The notes under the pieces: generated by a model
What the model saw: only the letters and a program-made list of their open reading frames with translations
Databases searched by the model: none
What the model was told of the DNA's origin: nothing
In this document: one piece after another, positions 46,285 through 56,258 of the stretch
How the letters are laid out: each line of letters begins with the position of its first letter
Position numbering within the stretch: position 1 is the first letter of the stretch
Source of the DNA: Ignavibacteria bacterium
GTDB lineage: Bacteria; Bacteroidota; Ignavibacteria; Ignavibacteriales; Ignavibacteriaceae
Direction of reading: 5' to 3'
Length of the DNA: 64,000 nt
NCBI GenBank assembly: GCA_021286645.1
Contig: JAJTBZ010000071.1
Coordinates: 18,916 to 82,915 of the forward strand
Position numbers and translations under genes: made by a program

Positions 46285-48798
46285 ATGAAATATATTTGGG
46301 TACTTTTATTGTGCCTTGGGATGGTATGGAATATTACCGCACAGGTAAATACTAATCAGAAGAATGTAATTAAGAACAGTTTTGTTAGTGGTGAGGTGCT
46401 GGACGTAACATCCGGTGAAGGCATAAGCGGCGCGACTGTTGTTGTTATAGAATCTCCTAAAATTGGGGCAGTAACGGATACAGAAGGCAGATTCAGAATT
46501 ATGTTGCCTACCGGTGCATATTCTCTGAAAATTAGCGCGATTGGCTACCAGCCACTTATTAAAACTGATGTGATTGTTAACTCCGGACGTGAATGTATAG
46601 TAACTGCTAAAATGCAAACAACAACCATGGAGATGCAATCGGTAACCGTTAAAGGCGATTATTTCGATAAGGCCATCCAGGCGAATAATCTCAGTACTAT
46701 TGTACTTTCTGCAGAAGAAATTCGTCGTTCGCCCGGATCCGCGCAAGATTTTCAGCGGATTTTACAGAGTATGCCCGGTGTTGGGTTTTCTTCCGATATG
46801 AATAATGAATTGTTGGTCAGGGGTGGTTCACCTAACGAAAATTTAGTGGTGTTTGATGATTTTGAGATTCATTCGATAAATCACTATCCAAACGAGATGA
46901 ATTCCGGGGGCCCGATTAATATGGTAAACGTGGATCTGATAGAAGATATTCAGTTCGTAACTGGCGGATTTACTTCGAAATATGGCGACAAATTATCTTC
47001 AGTTGTATTAGTTAATACTCGTGAAGGAAGAAGGAATGCTTCATTAGCAGGGAACATAAATTTATCTATGGCCGGAGCAGGGACTATATTGGAGGGAGGT
47101 TTCGGTAACGGGAAAGGCTCATGGCTTTTTTCTGCCCGAAAGAGTTATCTCGATTTAATAGTTAATGCTATCGGAATGACTGCAGTTCCAAAATACTATG
47201 ACGGGCAGTATAAGATAACTTATGATATTTCCGAAAAGCATAAATTATCTTTTTCAGGAATATATGGTAACGACGCTATTGATATTAAAGGCGATCCTTC
47301 TACTGACTCATATGGCAGTCCGAATGCTACATATTATACTACCTATTCAAGCATAGTTAGTAACCAGTACCAATACGCAGTAGGCGGATCTGTTAAAAGT
47401 ATATGGGAGAAAGATTTTTTTACCACATTTACTCTATTTAATAATAGATTTAACAGTGATGTTGATGTAATTAATAAACTTCGCGAAGAAAAGTTCGACC
47501 GGTATGGTACATTGTATTCCTCCCGTATTGCTTCTCAATCGAAGCGGTTCGCGAGAGGAGCTGATGAAGAATTTAACTCGGTAAAATTAGATGCGGTTTG
47601 GCTTGCAACCCCGGGATACGAACTGAATTTCGGTGGATCAATTGGTTCGGGAGCATATAAAAGCAACACCAATATCTATGCTGATACAACCCGCTATAAA
47701 ATGCCGAATGGTAAATATACTTATATTATCGACTCAAGTTCTGCTATCCTTGATGACTATAACATGTTTGATCAGTTTAAGATATACAATTATATAAACA
47801 ATAAATTTAAATTATTTGATGAACGATTGCTTCTCAACATAGGTTTGCGTTATGACTATTTTACATACAGTAAAGTAGGGAACTGGAGCCCCCGCTTTTC
47901 TTTAACATACTATTTTATTCCGCAGGTAATGAGTATGAATCTTGCCTATGGCTATTTTTATCAGACGCAGGCGTATCCAACATACGGCGATCGGTATGGA
48001 CAGCGTATAAATCGTTACCTGGATAATACGAGGGCAATTCACTATGTGGCCGGTTTCGAGTACGTTATTGCTGATGGCTTAAAACTGAATATCGAGACAT
48101 ATTATAAGAAATATGATAGGATACCTATTGATTCTACGTTCATCAATTTTGACGACAAGATGTACCGGAGCCAGTACCGGGTAAATATCGGGAAGCAATA
48201 TTCCTACGGCATTGATTGCAGCCTGCAGCAGAAGTTGGTTTCGGATATTTATGGAAGTGTAACTTTTTCTTATATGAAAAGCCGCATGGAAGACCCTCGT
48301 ATCGGGCATGCAGGACAGGAGTTCCCGGCAGAATATGAATTTCCTTACCTATTTACAGTAATTATTGGGAAGAGAATTGCTGAGGCGAGAAAATGGCTCG
48401 ATGATTCATTCTTTCTGTTAAAATATCCCTCCTATCTATTGCCGTTTTCTAATGATATGGAGATTAGCGTAAAATGGCGGTATGCTTCGGGGATGAATTA
48501 TACCCCTAAAATATATACAAGAGATATCAATTATCTGAGTCAGGTTATCTGGAACCAGGGTATGTGGATTGATGGCGATCAGATTAATTCCTCACGTTAT
48601 CCGGACTATCATCGATTAGATATAGCTCTAAACTCGAGGTACAACTTCACTAATTTTAATTTAGTTGTCTTTTTCTCTATTCAAAATGTGTATAATAGGC
48701 AAAATATTGAGGCATATTCCTATAGTTCAGACGGGAAAAGAGAAAACGTGTATCAGTTCTCTCTTCTCCCTATCCTGGGTATCGAAGCGGAATTCTAA
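46285..48798 (+). CDS. TonB-dependent outer-membrane receptor with carboxypeptidase-regulatory domain
   Basis: 837 residues. Signal peptide (1-19, NITAQ); a carboxypeptidase-regulatory-like beta domain (about 33-115, VSGEVLDVTSGEGISGATVVV ... YSLKISAIGYQP); a plug with the LVRGGSPNENLVVFDDFEI and GGFTSKYGDKLSSVV blocks (about 120-250); then a long aromatic-rich barrel ending in EAEF. No SusD partner lies beside it, so it is more likely a siderophore, metal or peptide-type receptor than a glycan transporter. Its stop is 5 bases from the stop of the convergent oxidoreductase. Confidence 0.93.
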   Translation: MKYIWVLLLCLGMVWNITAQVNTNQKNVIKNSFVSGEVLDVTSGEGISGATVVVIESPKIGAVTDTEGRFRIMLPTGAYSLKISAIGYQPLIKTDVIVNSGRECIVTAKMQTTTMEMQSVTVKGDYFDKAIQANNLSTIVLSAEEIRRSPGSAQDFQRILQSMPGVGFSSDMNNELLVRGGSPNENLVVFDDFEIHSINHYPNEMNSGGPINMVNVDLIEDIQFVTGGFTSKYGDKLSSVVLVNTREGRRNASLAGNINLSMAGAGTILEGGFGNGKGSWLFSARKSYLDLIVNAIGMTAVPKYYDGQYKITYDISEKHKLSFSGIYGNDAIDIKGDPSTDSYGSPNATYYTTYSSIVSNQYQYAVGGSVKSIWEKDFFTTFTLFNNRFNSDVDVINKLREEKFDRYGTLYSSRIASQSKRFARGADEEFNSVKLDAVWLATPGYELNFGGSIGSGAYKSNTNIYADTTRYKMPNGKYTYIIDSSSAILDDYNMFDQFKIYNYINNKFKLFDERLLLNIGLRYDYFTYSKVGNWSPRFSLTYYFIPQVMSMNLAYGYFYQTQAYPTYGDRYGQRINRYLDNTRAIHYVAGFEYVIADGLKLNIETYYKKYDRIPIDSTFINFDDKMYRSQYRVNIGKQYSYGIDCSLQQKLVSDIYGSVTFSYMKSRMEDPRIGHAGQEFPAEYEFPYLFTVIIGKRIAEARKWLDDSFFLLKYPSYLLPFSNDMEISVKWRYASGMNYTPKIYTRDINYLSQVIWNQGMWIDGDQINSSRYPDYHRLDIALNSRYNFTNFNLVVFFSIQNVYNRQNIEAYSYSSDGKRENVYQFSLLPILGIEAEF

Positions 48799-48803
48799 GA
48801 ATT

Positions 48804-49793
48804 TTACAGAAGGGGATTTACTAAAATTCTCCCGACAATTTTCCCTTCGAGTATATCATGAATCTTGTGGATTGTTTCTTCCAATCCACAAGATTGAGAG
48901 AAAGTCTGTGGTAGCGCCGGAGCCCACTCAGCCGAGAGCTTTTGCCAGATTGTTTTTCGTAAACCCATTGGCGTTTCTGCCGAATTAATTCCGAGTAAAG
49001 CATTACCACGTAATATGAACGGGTAAACGGATGACTTAAAAAATGCAGATTGAGTGAGGCCGCATGCAGCAACTGCCCCAAACATACTGCAACTGCAAAT
49101 GGCACCTGTAAGAACTGATCCACCAACGGTATCAATTGCTCCTTGCCATAGAGCCTTATTTAAAGGACGATCACTAAACGAAACTATTTCTTCAGTTGAG
49201 ATTATCTCGTCTGCTCCCAGTTCGTAAAGGAATTTATGAGCATTTTGCTTGCGAGTCGCGGCTACTACGGTATAACCGGTTTTTTTCAAGAGAGCAACTG
49301 CAAGCGAACCTACACCTCCGGTAGCACCCGTGACAAGTATCTTTCCTTTTTCAGGAGATATCCCGTTATGTTCTAACCTGTGGAGTGATAGTGCAGCAGT
49401 GAATCCGGCAGTCCCCAATTTCATTACAAATTCAGAAGTTACGTTCGCGGGAATAGTTACTATCCAGTTGCCAGGTACCCGTATATATTCACCAAACCCT
49501 CCATGAGTATTCATACCCAGATCGTATCCGGTTACCAGTACTTTTTGGCCATTTGTAAAATTTTTATCTCGGGATTCTACTACGGTGCCTGCAGCATCAA
49601 TACCCGGGGTATGCGGGAAAGAACGCGTGATCCCTTTATTTCCGGTTGCAGAGAGCGCGTCTTTATAGTTCAGAGATGAGAACTCGACTTTTATCAGTAC
49701 ATCATGATCTGGCAGATCCGTCATTGGAATCTGTTCAATTTTTTGTAAAAATCCTGATTCTGATTCATAAACCCGCAGGGCAGAAAATGTCAT
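48804..49793 (-). CDS. acuI: YhdH/AcuI-family NADPH-dependent quinone/acryloyl-CoA reductase
   Basis: 329 residues, medium-chain dehydrogenase/reductase fold without the structural zinc site. Motifs: VLIKVEFSSLNYKDALSATG (AcuI/YhdH signature), PHTPGIDAAGTVVES, nucleotide-binding ILVTGATGGVGSLAVALLKK, and GNALLGINSAETPM near the substrate loop. AcuI reduces acryloyl-CoA to propionyl-CoA with NADPH. Monocistronic. Confidence 0.9.
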   Translation of the reverse strand: MTFSALRVYESESGFLQKIEQIPMTDLPDHDVLIKVEFSSLNYKDALSATGNKGITRSFPHTPGIDAAGTVVESRDKNFTNGQKVLVTGYDLGMNTHGGFGEYIRVPGNWIVTIPANVTSEFVMKLGTAGFTAALSLHRLEHNGISPEKGKILVTGATGGVGSLAVALLKKTGYTVVAATRKQNAHKFLYELGADEIISTEEIVSFSDRPLNKALWQGAIDTVGGSVLTGAICSCSMFGAVAACGLTQSAFFKSSVYPFILRGNALLGINSAETPMGLRKTIWQKLSAEWAPALPQTFSQSCGLEETIHKIHDILEGKIVGRILVNPLL

Positions 49794-49876
49794 ATAAACT
49801 CATAGTAAATGAAACATATATTCCTAAATATACAAATTGGCCGCAATGATTTATATATGGACTTGCATAAAGGCAT

Positions 49877-49905
49877 AAAAAAAGCTGCCCGAGAGCGGAC
49901 AGCTT
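49877..49905 (-). terminator. terminator of the chemotaxis receptor gene
   Basis: On the minus strand AAGCTGTCC pairs with GGGCAGCTT (one G-U wobble) around 7 bases and is followed by seven T. Confidence 0.85.
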
Positions 49906-49930
49906 AGTAGAACCGTAACGTACAGAAATC

Positions 49931-51877
49931 TCATCTTCCTTTAAGTGCTTTTCTGGAAGGTGCTGCTGATAAATTTCTTCTTGAATTTGGGTTATAGTCA
50001 TGAGAACTATCGGTCTTGAAGTTACCGATTAAATCGCGAAGATTTTGTGTTAACCTGTTGAGATCTTCGGTAGCCTGAGCAACTTGCTGAATGCCTACAG
50101 TCGACTCGTGAGTAACATTGCTGATCCCTTCAATATTCTTGGCTATTTGTTCGGCAGCGGCAGATTGCTCTTCACTGGCCGCAGCCACGTGAGTGATAGC
50201 ATCGGTTACTTTTGTGGCTTCTTCAACAATTTGGTGAAGAACTTCGCCAGCTTCAGAAGCAAGCATTTTGCCTCTTTCAACTTCGCCGGTGCCCTGCCTC
50301 ATTGAAGCAACTGCTTCCGATGTATCAGTCTGGATTTGTTTAATCATAACCGAAATTTCTTTCGTTGCTTTTGTAGTCCTTTCGGCAAGTTTCCGAACCT
50401 CATCGGCAACTACAGCGAAACCGCGTCCCTGCTCGCCGGCTCTGGCAGCTTCAATTGCGGCGTTTAGGGCCAGAAGATTAGTTTGATCGGCGATATCATC
50501 AATAACTTGAACAATTTCTCCGATTTTGTCGCTATTTTGTCCAAGTACAAAGACAGTATCTGCCGATTTTTGTACAACGGTTGCAATTCTATTCATTCCT
50601 TCGATAGTTTTCTGAACTACTTCACCGCCTTCTCTGGCTCGTTCGCCTGCTGCTTTAGCAGTTGTAGCGGCAAGTATAACGCTTTGTGAATTCTCGAGAA
50701 TAGTTTTTGTCATTTCTTCAACAGCACCGGCAACTTCATTTGTCTGTGAACTTTGCTCCTGAGCGCCGGCCGCCAATTCTTCGGAGCTGCTGGAAATTTG
50801 TGCAGCAGCACTGGCGGTAGCATCTACTGCTTCGCCAACCCGATCCATAATCATGCGTAAATTGGCTACTGAAGTGGTGAACCCCTGAAACAACTTACTG
50901 ATTGAATCATCACCAGGTGCTTCGAGTGTTACGGTAAGATCACCCTGAGCAAAAAGCTGCATTGTCTGCAACATTCTATTTGCACTATCAGATAAATACG
51001 CAGTTTGAACTTCTGCTTCTTTATGAGCTTTTTCAATCAAGTCGGCATTCTGTACTGCCAGTCTTTCTTTTTCCTGTACTTCTTTAAACGCAGCATTTAT
51101 TTGCTCGATCATCTTATTGAAAGCGTCCGCGAGTTTGCCGATTTCGTCTTTTGAATCTATATTAATTGTAATTTTCAAATTCCCATTAGCAACTGCTTCG
51201 GCCCCGTTCTCTAAAATCATTAATCGATTACCAATGATTCGTGCAAGTATGTAACCCAGGCCCAGACTACTGATAATGGCAAGAACCAGTAGAAGTAATA
51301 TCCGGCTTCTGCTGGTATTTGCTTCGCCATCTGTTAAATCATCCAGATTTTTGGCTTCTTTGAAATTGAGGTCGGAATACTCAATTAGTAGTTTCCTTAA
51401 CTCCCGATTAGTAGTTCGGAATTGGGTGTTGAGATACGGAGAAGCTTTTGCAATTTCATGAGAACTAATTAACGATTGTGCCGTATTCACAACAGATTTA
51501 AGTTCGCCCCATTTTACCAGAATTTGATCGAGTTTTGCTTTCTCTTCGACGGTATTATCCGCACCCTGGAGGTCCTGAATAAGTTTGTCAACATCGGTTT
51601 GTGTTTTTACTATTGATTCCCGATATCCATCAAGTTCTTTTTTAAGAGTATCGGTAATTTGCCCACGCAGATCCCCACGGATAAGAAGAATTGCAGCTTG
51701 TATGTCTTTGGTTTTTGTAAGAGCGGGTAATCTTTTTTCGTACAAAAGGTCCTGATTTAATTTTACCTGCTCAACACCGTTATACCCGACATAACCTGTA
51801 ATGCCAACGATGGCAGCCAATAGCCCAAAACTCAGGAAAAGTTTCAGACGAACGGGAATATTCATTAACCAGTTCAT
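49931..51877 (-). CDS. methyl-accepting chemotaxis protein
   Basis: About 648 residues; the ATG at 51877 follows TAGGAG. Transmembrane helix 1 (about 12-32), periplasmic four-helix-bundle ligand domain (about 35-185), helix 2 (about 193-215, [20 protein letters not shown]), HAMP (about 215-270), a second HAMP-like coiled segment (about 290-345), then the methylation/signalling coiled coil whose tip reads [20 protein letters not shown]. It should control the CheA/CheW kinase. The tail ([18 protein letters not shown]) lacks an NWETF CheR tether. No che genes are in the window. Confidence 0.95.
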   Translation of the reverse strand: MNWLMNIPVRLKLFLSFGLLAAIVGITGYVGYNGVEQVKLNQDLLYEKRLPALTKTKDIQAAILLIRGDLRGQITDTLKKELDGYRESIVKTQTDVDKLIQDLQGADNTVEEKAKLDQILVKWGELKSVVNTAQSLISSHEIAKASPYLNTQFRTTNRELRKLLIEYSDLNFKEAKNLDDLTDGEANTSRSRILLLLVLAIISSLGLGYILARIIGNRLMILENGAEAVANGNLKITINIDSKDEIGKLADAFNKMIEQINAAFKEVQEKERLAVQNADLIEKAHKEAEVQTAYLSDSANRMLQTMQLFAQGDLTVTLEAPGDDSISKLFQGFTTSVANLRMIMDRVGEAVDATASAAAQISSSSEELAAGAQEQSSQTNEVAGAVEEMTKTILENSQSVILAATTAKAAGERAREGGEVVQKTIEGMNRIATVVQKSADTVFVLGQNSDKIGEIVQVIDDIADQTNLLALNAAIEAARAGEQGRGFAVVADEVRKLAERTTKATKEISVMIKQIQTDTSEAVASMRQGTGEVERGKMLASEAGEVLHQIVEEATKVTDAITHVAAASEEQSAAAEQIAKNIEGISNVTHESTVGIQQVAQATEDLNRLTQNLRDLIGNFKTDSSHDYNPNSRRNLSAAPSRKALKGR

Positions 51878-52200
51878 CAATTATCAACTCCTATATAGTA
51901 CGCAATTTTTTTTAGTAACAGCTTATACATCCTTCAAAGGAAATAGCTTTGCACACACGCGAACTGAGAAAAAACACACATCTAAAGTATTATCGAATCT
52001 ACAGTCGTATTAATTTAGTTAAATTCTCATTAAAAGTGAAGGGCTTGATCTTTGAGTGATTTCCCTCAGATTGGCAGCAGAATAGAGATAAAATTTTAAT
52101 TCATGGGCGGGACAGGCTTGCCCCTGTTCAGAAGATTAACTATTTTACTATGTTAAGTAGAACTATTTGCAATTTGTTAATAATACCAATGCAACCGGGA
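51878..52200. other. divergent intergenic region
   Basis: About 320 AT-rich bases between the chemotaxis receptor and the next lipoprotein. It must contain both promoters; I find no TTG-N19-21-TAnnTTTG match or -24/-12 site I would defend, and no strong hairpin. Confidence 0.4.
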
Positions 52201-53169
52201 ATGTTACCGAAATATCTGATTCTTTATACGAGCGTACTACTAATAATATGTATAAGCTCATGTAGTGCACCACGAAATAACCCGCTTGATACCGAGAACC
52301 CGCAGGCGGTTTTAGGTGTATTATATGGAACAGTACAATCATTTAGTGTGCCCCGAAAACCGTTGGGGGACGTTTCGATTGTAAAGAATAATAAAGTTAT
52401 CGGTATCTCTCAGGCTGACGGTACATATAGCATAGAAAATATATTGCCTGAAGATGGATGGGTATTTTTTCAAAAATCGGGATATATAACAGACTCCATT
52501 TTTGTTAACTGGAATGGAGCGAAATCTACAACGGTAAATTCAATTCTGTATCAGATTCCCATACTTGATAGTTTGGCGGTCTATTCTTCAGTGTCCCGAA
52601 CCTCTGCAACTTCATACTCGGGAGATGTTTATATTTCTGCTAAAATTACCGATAAGGATAAAAGTGTAGATACGGTATTTGTTTTCTATCCGGATTATAA
52701 TTATAAAGCACCGCTTATCTACAATCCGAATACGAAAGCATATGAACTCACTTTGTCTCCGGCATCGCTTAATGTTACCGGTATTGATAATTTGTTGGGT
52801 GTTCCCTGTACGGTAATCACCAAGGATGTGTATTCTCGAGTTTTTACAATAGGGGGCAGCAGCATAAAGCGCGTGTTAACTACTACAATCATTCCTAAAG
52901 GCCCGATTAATAACGATACTACGGATAGCAGGCCATATTTGCGGTGGGAAACATACAGCCCCTCATTTCCGTTTACCATCATGCTTCAGGTTTATTCCCG
53001 AACCGATGAAAGTTCGCAGTTGGTTTGGCAGAAAGAGAAAATTTCAGGCACGGATTCTGTACAGGTAGATATTACATTGCCGGTTGGTGATTACTATTGG
53101 GTCGCGTGGGCCGTTGATAATTATTCGGATAGATTACGTTCTGCATCATTCAGATTTGTTGTGAAATAA
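52201..53169 (+). CDS. lipoprotein with carboxypeptidase-regulatory-like domain
   Basis: From the ATG at 52201 the signal MLPKYLILYTSVLLIICISSC ends in a lipobox Cys21; an in-frame ATG at 52150 would give an atypically long leader. After the SAPRNNPLDTENP linker comes a carboxypeptidase-regulatory-like domain (VLYGTVQSFSVPRKPLGDVSI ... DGTYSIENI ... SGY), then two Ig-like beta domains, the last resembling Fn3. Probably surface or periplasmic. It is followed after 3 bases by a sigma-54 activator and heads a five-gene block whose other parts include a Ser/Thr kinase. Confidence 0.78.
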   Translation: MLPKYLILYTSVLLIICISSCSAPRNNPLDTENPQAVLGVLYGTVQSFSVPRKPLGDVSIVKNNKVIGISQADGTYSIENILPEDGWVFFQKSGYITDSIFVNWNGAKSTTVNSILYQIPILDSLAVYSSVSRTSATSYSGDVYISAKITDKDKSVDTVFVFYPDYNYKAPLIYNPNTKAYELTLSPASLNVTGIDNLLGVPCTVITKDVYSRVFTIGGSSIKRVLTTTIIPKGPINNDTTDSRPYLRWETYSPSFPFTIMLQVYSRTDESSQLVWQKEKISGTDSVQVDITLPVGDYYWVAWAVDNYSDRLRSASFRFVVK

Positions 53170-53172
53170 TTT

Positions 53173-54669
53173 ATGGATACAAAAATTCCTGATACTCTTA
53201 ATACCGTACGTTCGCTTGAGAAAGAACAATTTGAGGTACTCTATTCAATCAGCAAAGCGCTGAATGCGGCGGTGTATAAAAAGAATTTATTCGAGGAAAC
53301 CCTTGATATAATTATCAGGGTTATTGATGCTGAACGGGCTTTATTTGTAATGTACGATGAACCGAATACCAAGTTCTCTATTGTTGCTGCCCGAAATGTT
53401 AAGCAGGAAACCATTGATGATTTGTCAACATTCTCCTCAGGTATTTTGCAAAAAGTTATTGCAGAAAAACGCCCGATAATATACCATGATGTACAGAGCG
53501 CGCCGGGGATATCGCAATTCCAGAGCGTGCTAATACACCAAATAAAATCGGTGTTGGGTGTCCCGGTGTTTCGACAAGGAAAAATAGCCGGACTGATTTT
53601 GGCGGATAGCCAGATGAATAGAAAGGCTTTTAACGAAGAGAACCTGTACTTTCTGGATTTCTTTTCGAATCTTGTATCGCTTGCCTTGGATAGAATTAGC
53701 CAGATTGAAGAGCTGATCGATGAAAATACAATACTTAAGAATCAGTTACAGACAGTACAAAAAATACCTGGTTTGATAGGTCAAAGCCCCGCGATTAAAC
53801 AGCTTGTGCAGATGATTGAACGCGTTGCCCGTACCGATACCACGGTACTTCTGCTTGGAGAGAGTGGTACGGGAAAGGATTTAGCTGCACGGGCGATACA
53901 TGAGTTAAGCGAAAGAAGGCAAAAACCATATCTGGCTCAATTCTGTGGCTCAATACCAGATTCTTTGCTCGAAAGCGAATTGTTCGGATATAAAAAGGGT
54001 GCTTTTACGGGAGCGGTAGCCGATAAGAAGGGCCTTTTTGAGGTGGCGAGCTCGGGTACTTTTTTTCTCGACGAAATTGCAGATATTTCCATTGCTCTTC
54101 AGGCTAAACTGTTACGGGTGTTACAGAATAAAGAAATTATACGCCTGGGAGATACTCAATCGATAAAAATTGATACTCGTATCATTACCGCTACCAATAA
54201 AGATTTGAAAATCCTTACGAAAGAAGGGAAGTTTAGGGAGGATCTATTCTATCGACTAAATGTTTTCCCAATCTATTTACCACCACTTCGTGAACGGACA
54301 GGTGACATACCTCTGCTGGCCGAACATTTTATCCTTCGGTATTTTGGCAAAAATATTACCGTACACCCGGAAACCATGAAAAGATTGAATGGATATCAAT
54401 GGCCCGGTAATATCAGGCAGCTCGAAAATGTAATTCAAAGAGCAGCAATACTTTGTGATGGCGATATCCTCTTGCCGGAACACATTATTATAGAAGAAGC
54501 TGATGGAATGGGCTCTTTTGCCGGTACTTTGGAGGATTTTGAGAGAATGATTCTCATGCGCCGCCTGAAAGAGTTTAACGGTAACAGAACCCAAACAGCA
54601 AAATCGTTGGGAGTTTCTGTGCGCTGGATTCAGTTGAAATTGAAAGAAATCGATTCGCCGGATGACTGA
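53173..54669 (+). CDS. GAF-domain sigma-54-dependent Fis-type transcriptional activator
   Basis: 498 residues: GAF sensory domain (about 20-175, LDIIIRVIDAERALFVM ... SVLGVPVFRQGKIAGLILAD), AAA+ domain with Walker A GESGTGKD (229-236), GAFTGA (276-281) and Walker B FFLDEIAD, and a C-terminal Fis helix-turn-helix (FNGNRTQTAKSLGVSVRWIQLKLKE). There is no receiver, so it is controlled by ligand or protein contact through GAF. Its last 8 bases overlap the start of a Ser/Thr kinase gene, suggesting the kinase modulates it, or both respond to one signal. A sigma-54-like promoter lies 4 kb downstream at 58729. Confidence 0.93.
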   Translation: MDTKIPDTLNTVRSLEKEQFEVLYSISKALNAAVYKKNLFEETLDIIIRVIDAERALFVMYDEPNTKFSIVAARNVKQETIDDLSTFSSGILQKVIAEKRPIIYHDVQSAPGISQFQSVLIHQIKSVLGVPVFRQGKIAGLILADSQMNRKAFNEENLYFLDFFSNLVSLALDRISQIEELIDENTILKNQLQTVQKIPGLIGQSPAIKQLVQMIERVARTDTTVLLLGESGTGKDLAARAIHELSERRQKPYLAQFCGSIPDSLLESELFGYKKGAFTGAVADKKGLFEVASSGTFFLDEIADISIALQAKLLRVLQNKEIIRLGDTQSIKIDTRIITATNKDLKILTKEGKFREDLFYRLNVFPIYLPPLRERTGDIPLLAEHFILRYFGKNITVHPETMKRLNGYQWPGNIRQLENVIQRAAILCDGDILLPEHIIIEEADGMGSFAGTLEDFERMILMRRLKEFNGNRTQTAKSLGVSVRWIQLKLKEIDSPDD

Positions 54670-56221
54670 TTCGATTGCCCACACCCAATTATTTGAAAAG
54701 TTTGAGATAATTCAGACTCTGAAAAAAGATGATTACAGTGCTGTATATAGGGCATTGCATATTTATCTTGGTGGGGAAATTATTCTTAAGACTCTTGATA
54801 CATCGAATCTTTCTGATTCGACACTTTTGGAACGATTTAAGCGTGAAGCGAAGATACTTGCCCGGCTCAAGCATAAAAATATTATCAATGTACTCGATTT
54901 CGGTACTTACTCACACTACTTTTATATTTCCTTTGAATATTTCGAAAGCAAGAATCTTAGGGAAGTAATTAAAGATAATTCATTATCGTTGGATGATAAA
55001 CGTCGTTTATTTATTCAGCTGTTATTGGGTATGCAGGCTGCTCATGAGAGTAAAATTATTCACAGAGATATAAAGCCGGATAATGTTCTGGTTAATAGGG
55101 CACGTGAACTGAAAATTGCCGATTTCGGACTCGCTTCTGTTGAATCTGATTCAATGGTAACACAAAAATCTTCTATCGTGGGGACGCCCGGATATATGTC
55201 ACCGGAGCAAATTACCGGTGAAGTATTGACTGCCCAAAGTGATTTGTTTTCGGCGGGAATAGTTGCTTTTGAATTGTTCACGGGGCTAAATCCATTTCTC
55301 AAAGGAGATATTGGTTCAACAATTAATGCCATACTCAGCTATAACGATACTTTATTTGCTCCTCTCGAAGCCTTACCCCAGGATATTCGGGAAGTAATAA
55401 CTAAATTATTGCAAAGAGGTAAGAATAAGCGGTACAATGATTGTGGTGAAGTGTTACAGGCTTTAGATTATACACCCGAAGAAGTTCTGGTTACGGAATC
55501 AATGAAGCCGGGTCTCGGCTTAGGAAAAACTTCGCTATTCGTATTGCTGGCGCTTTGTATTACTTGTATATTAGGAATATGGATATGGCGTTCGGCTGCC
55601 CACCAGACCCAGCAGAATCGACCGATTACTGATACGTCGGCAGTAACAAATGCTAATCAGGGGGCACCGGCGCAGACCTCCCCGATGGAAAATGCAGATT
55701 CCCATAAGTTGCCTGCTGCGCTGGAAAAGAGGCTCGATAATGCCACTGAGAAAAATAGTCCTTCAAATGAAGCAAAACCCCAACAGGCATACCTTATCAG
55801 TCTGGTATTGGATTGCACGCCCTGGGCAACTGTTTATATAGACTCTGCGAAGCTGGATGTAACACCTGTCCGGCAGGTAGTGCGTTTAACCGAAGGCAAG
55901 CATCTATTGAAATTAGTTCATCCTGAATATCCAATTTTCCAAACCACTTTGAATGTAAAAAAGGATGATAATTATTTCGCCCGGTACAGCCTGGATTCGC
56001 TTTTTCCAAAAATTCGCTTTAACATATCTCCCTGGGGTGAAGTTTGGGTAGATCAGCATTATATAGGGCAGACACCATTAAAAAAGCCGGTTTCGGTAAC
56101 GGCAGGAAAACATCTGGTTACAGTTACAAATCCCACTTTAGGAAAATATGAGACATGGGTGACAGTTGGTAAGGGTGAGATAGTAAACTTCGAACACCGA
56201 TTTGAAGCGGAGTCGAAGTAA
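54662..56221 (+). CDS. membrane Ser/Thr protein kinase with C-terminal PEGA repeats
   Basis: 519 residues. Kinase domain (about 10-270): ATP Lys43 (IILKTL), helix-C Glu62, HRDIKPDN (D136), DFG (154-156), GTPGYMSPEQ activation segment. The glycine-rich loop is degenerate: LKKDDYSAVYRA has none of the usual glycines, though Tyr and VYRA remain. A transmembrane helix (about 289-309) leads to a Gln/Ser/Pro linker and two PEGA domains (about 380-432 and 450-505, VYIDSAKLDVTP and VWVDQHYIGQTPLKKP) on the far side of the membrane. PEGA domains are thought to bind surface glycans or scaffold the envelope. So an envelope signal could reach the preceding sigma-54 activator. Confidence 0.9.
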   Translation: MTDSIAHTQLFEKFEIIQTLKKDDYSAVYRALHIYLGGEIILKTLDTSNLSDSTLLERFKREAKILARLKHKNIINVLDFGTYSHYFYISFEYFESKNLREVIKDNSLSLDDKRRLFIQLLLGMQAAHESKIIHRDIKPDNVLVNRARELKIADFGLASVESDSMVTQKSSIVGTPGYMSPEQITGEVLTAQSDLFSAGIVAFELFTGLNPFLKGDIGSTINAILSYNDTLFAPLEALPQDIREVITKLLQRGKNKRYNDCGEVLQALDYTPEEVLVTESMKPGLGLGKTSLFVLLALCITCILGIWIWRSAAHQTQQNRPITDTSAVTNANQGAPAQTSPMENADSHKLPAALEKRLDNATEKNSPSNEAKPQQAYLISLVLDCTPWATVYIDSAKLDVTPVRQVVRLTEGKHLLKLVHPEYPIFQTTLNVKKDDNYFARYSLDSLFPKIRFNISPWGEVWVDQHYIGQTPLKKPVSVTAGKHLVTVTNPTLGKYETWVTVGKGEIVNFEHRFEAESK

Positions 56222-56258
56222 AATGAGAGATGGCATAAATTTTGCATGTTTTGCATGT

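Noticed and set aside
48665..48988. 107-codon plus-strand open frame across the TonB receptor end and acuI
   Set aside because: Overlaps two convergent real genes in other frames and has no independent signal.
52080..52145. GG...TTGC sequence resembling a -24/-12 site before the lipoprotein gene
   Set aside because: The distance between GG and GC is one base too short for sigma-54, which does not tolerate it.
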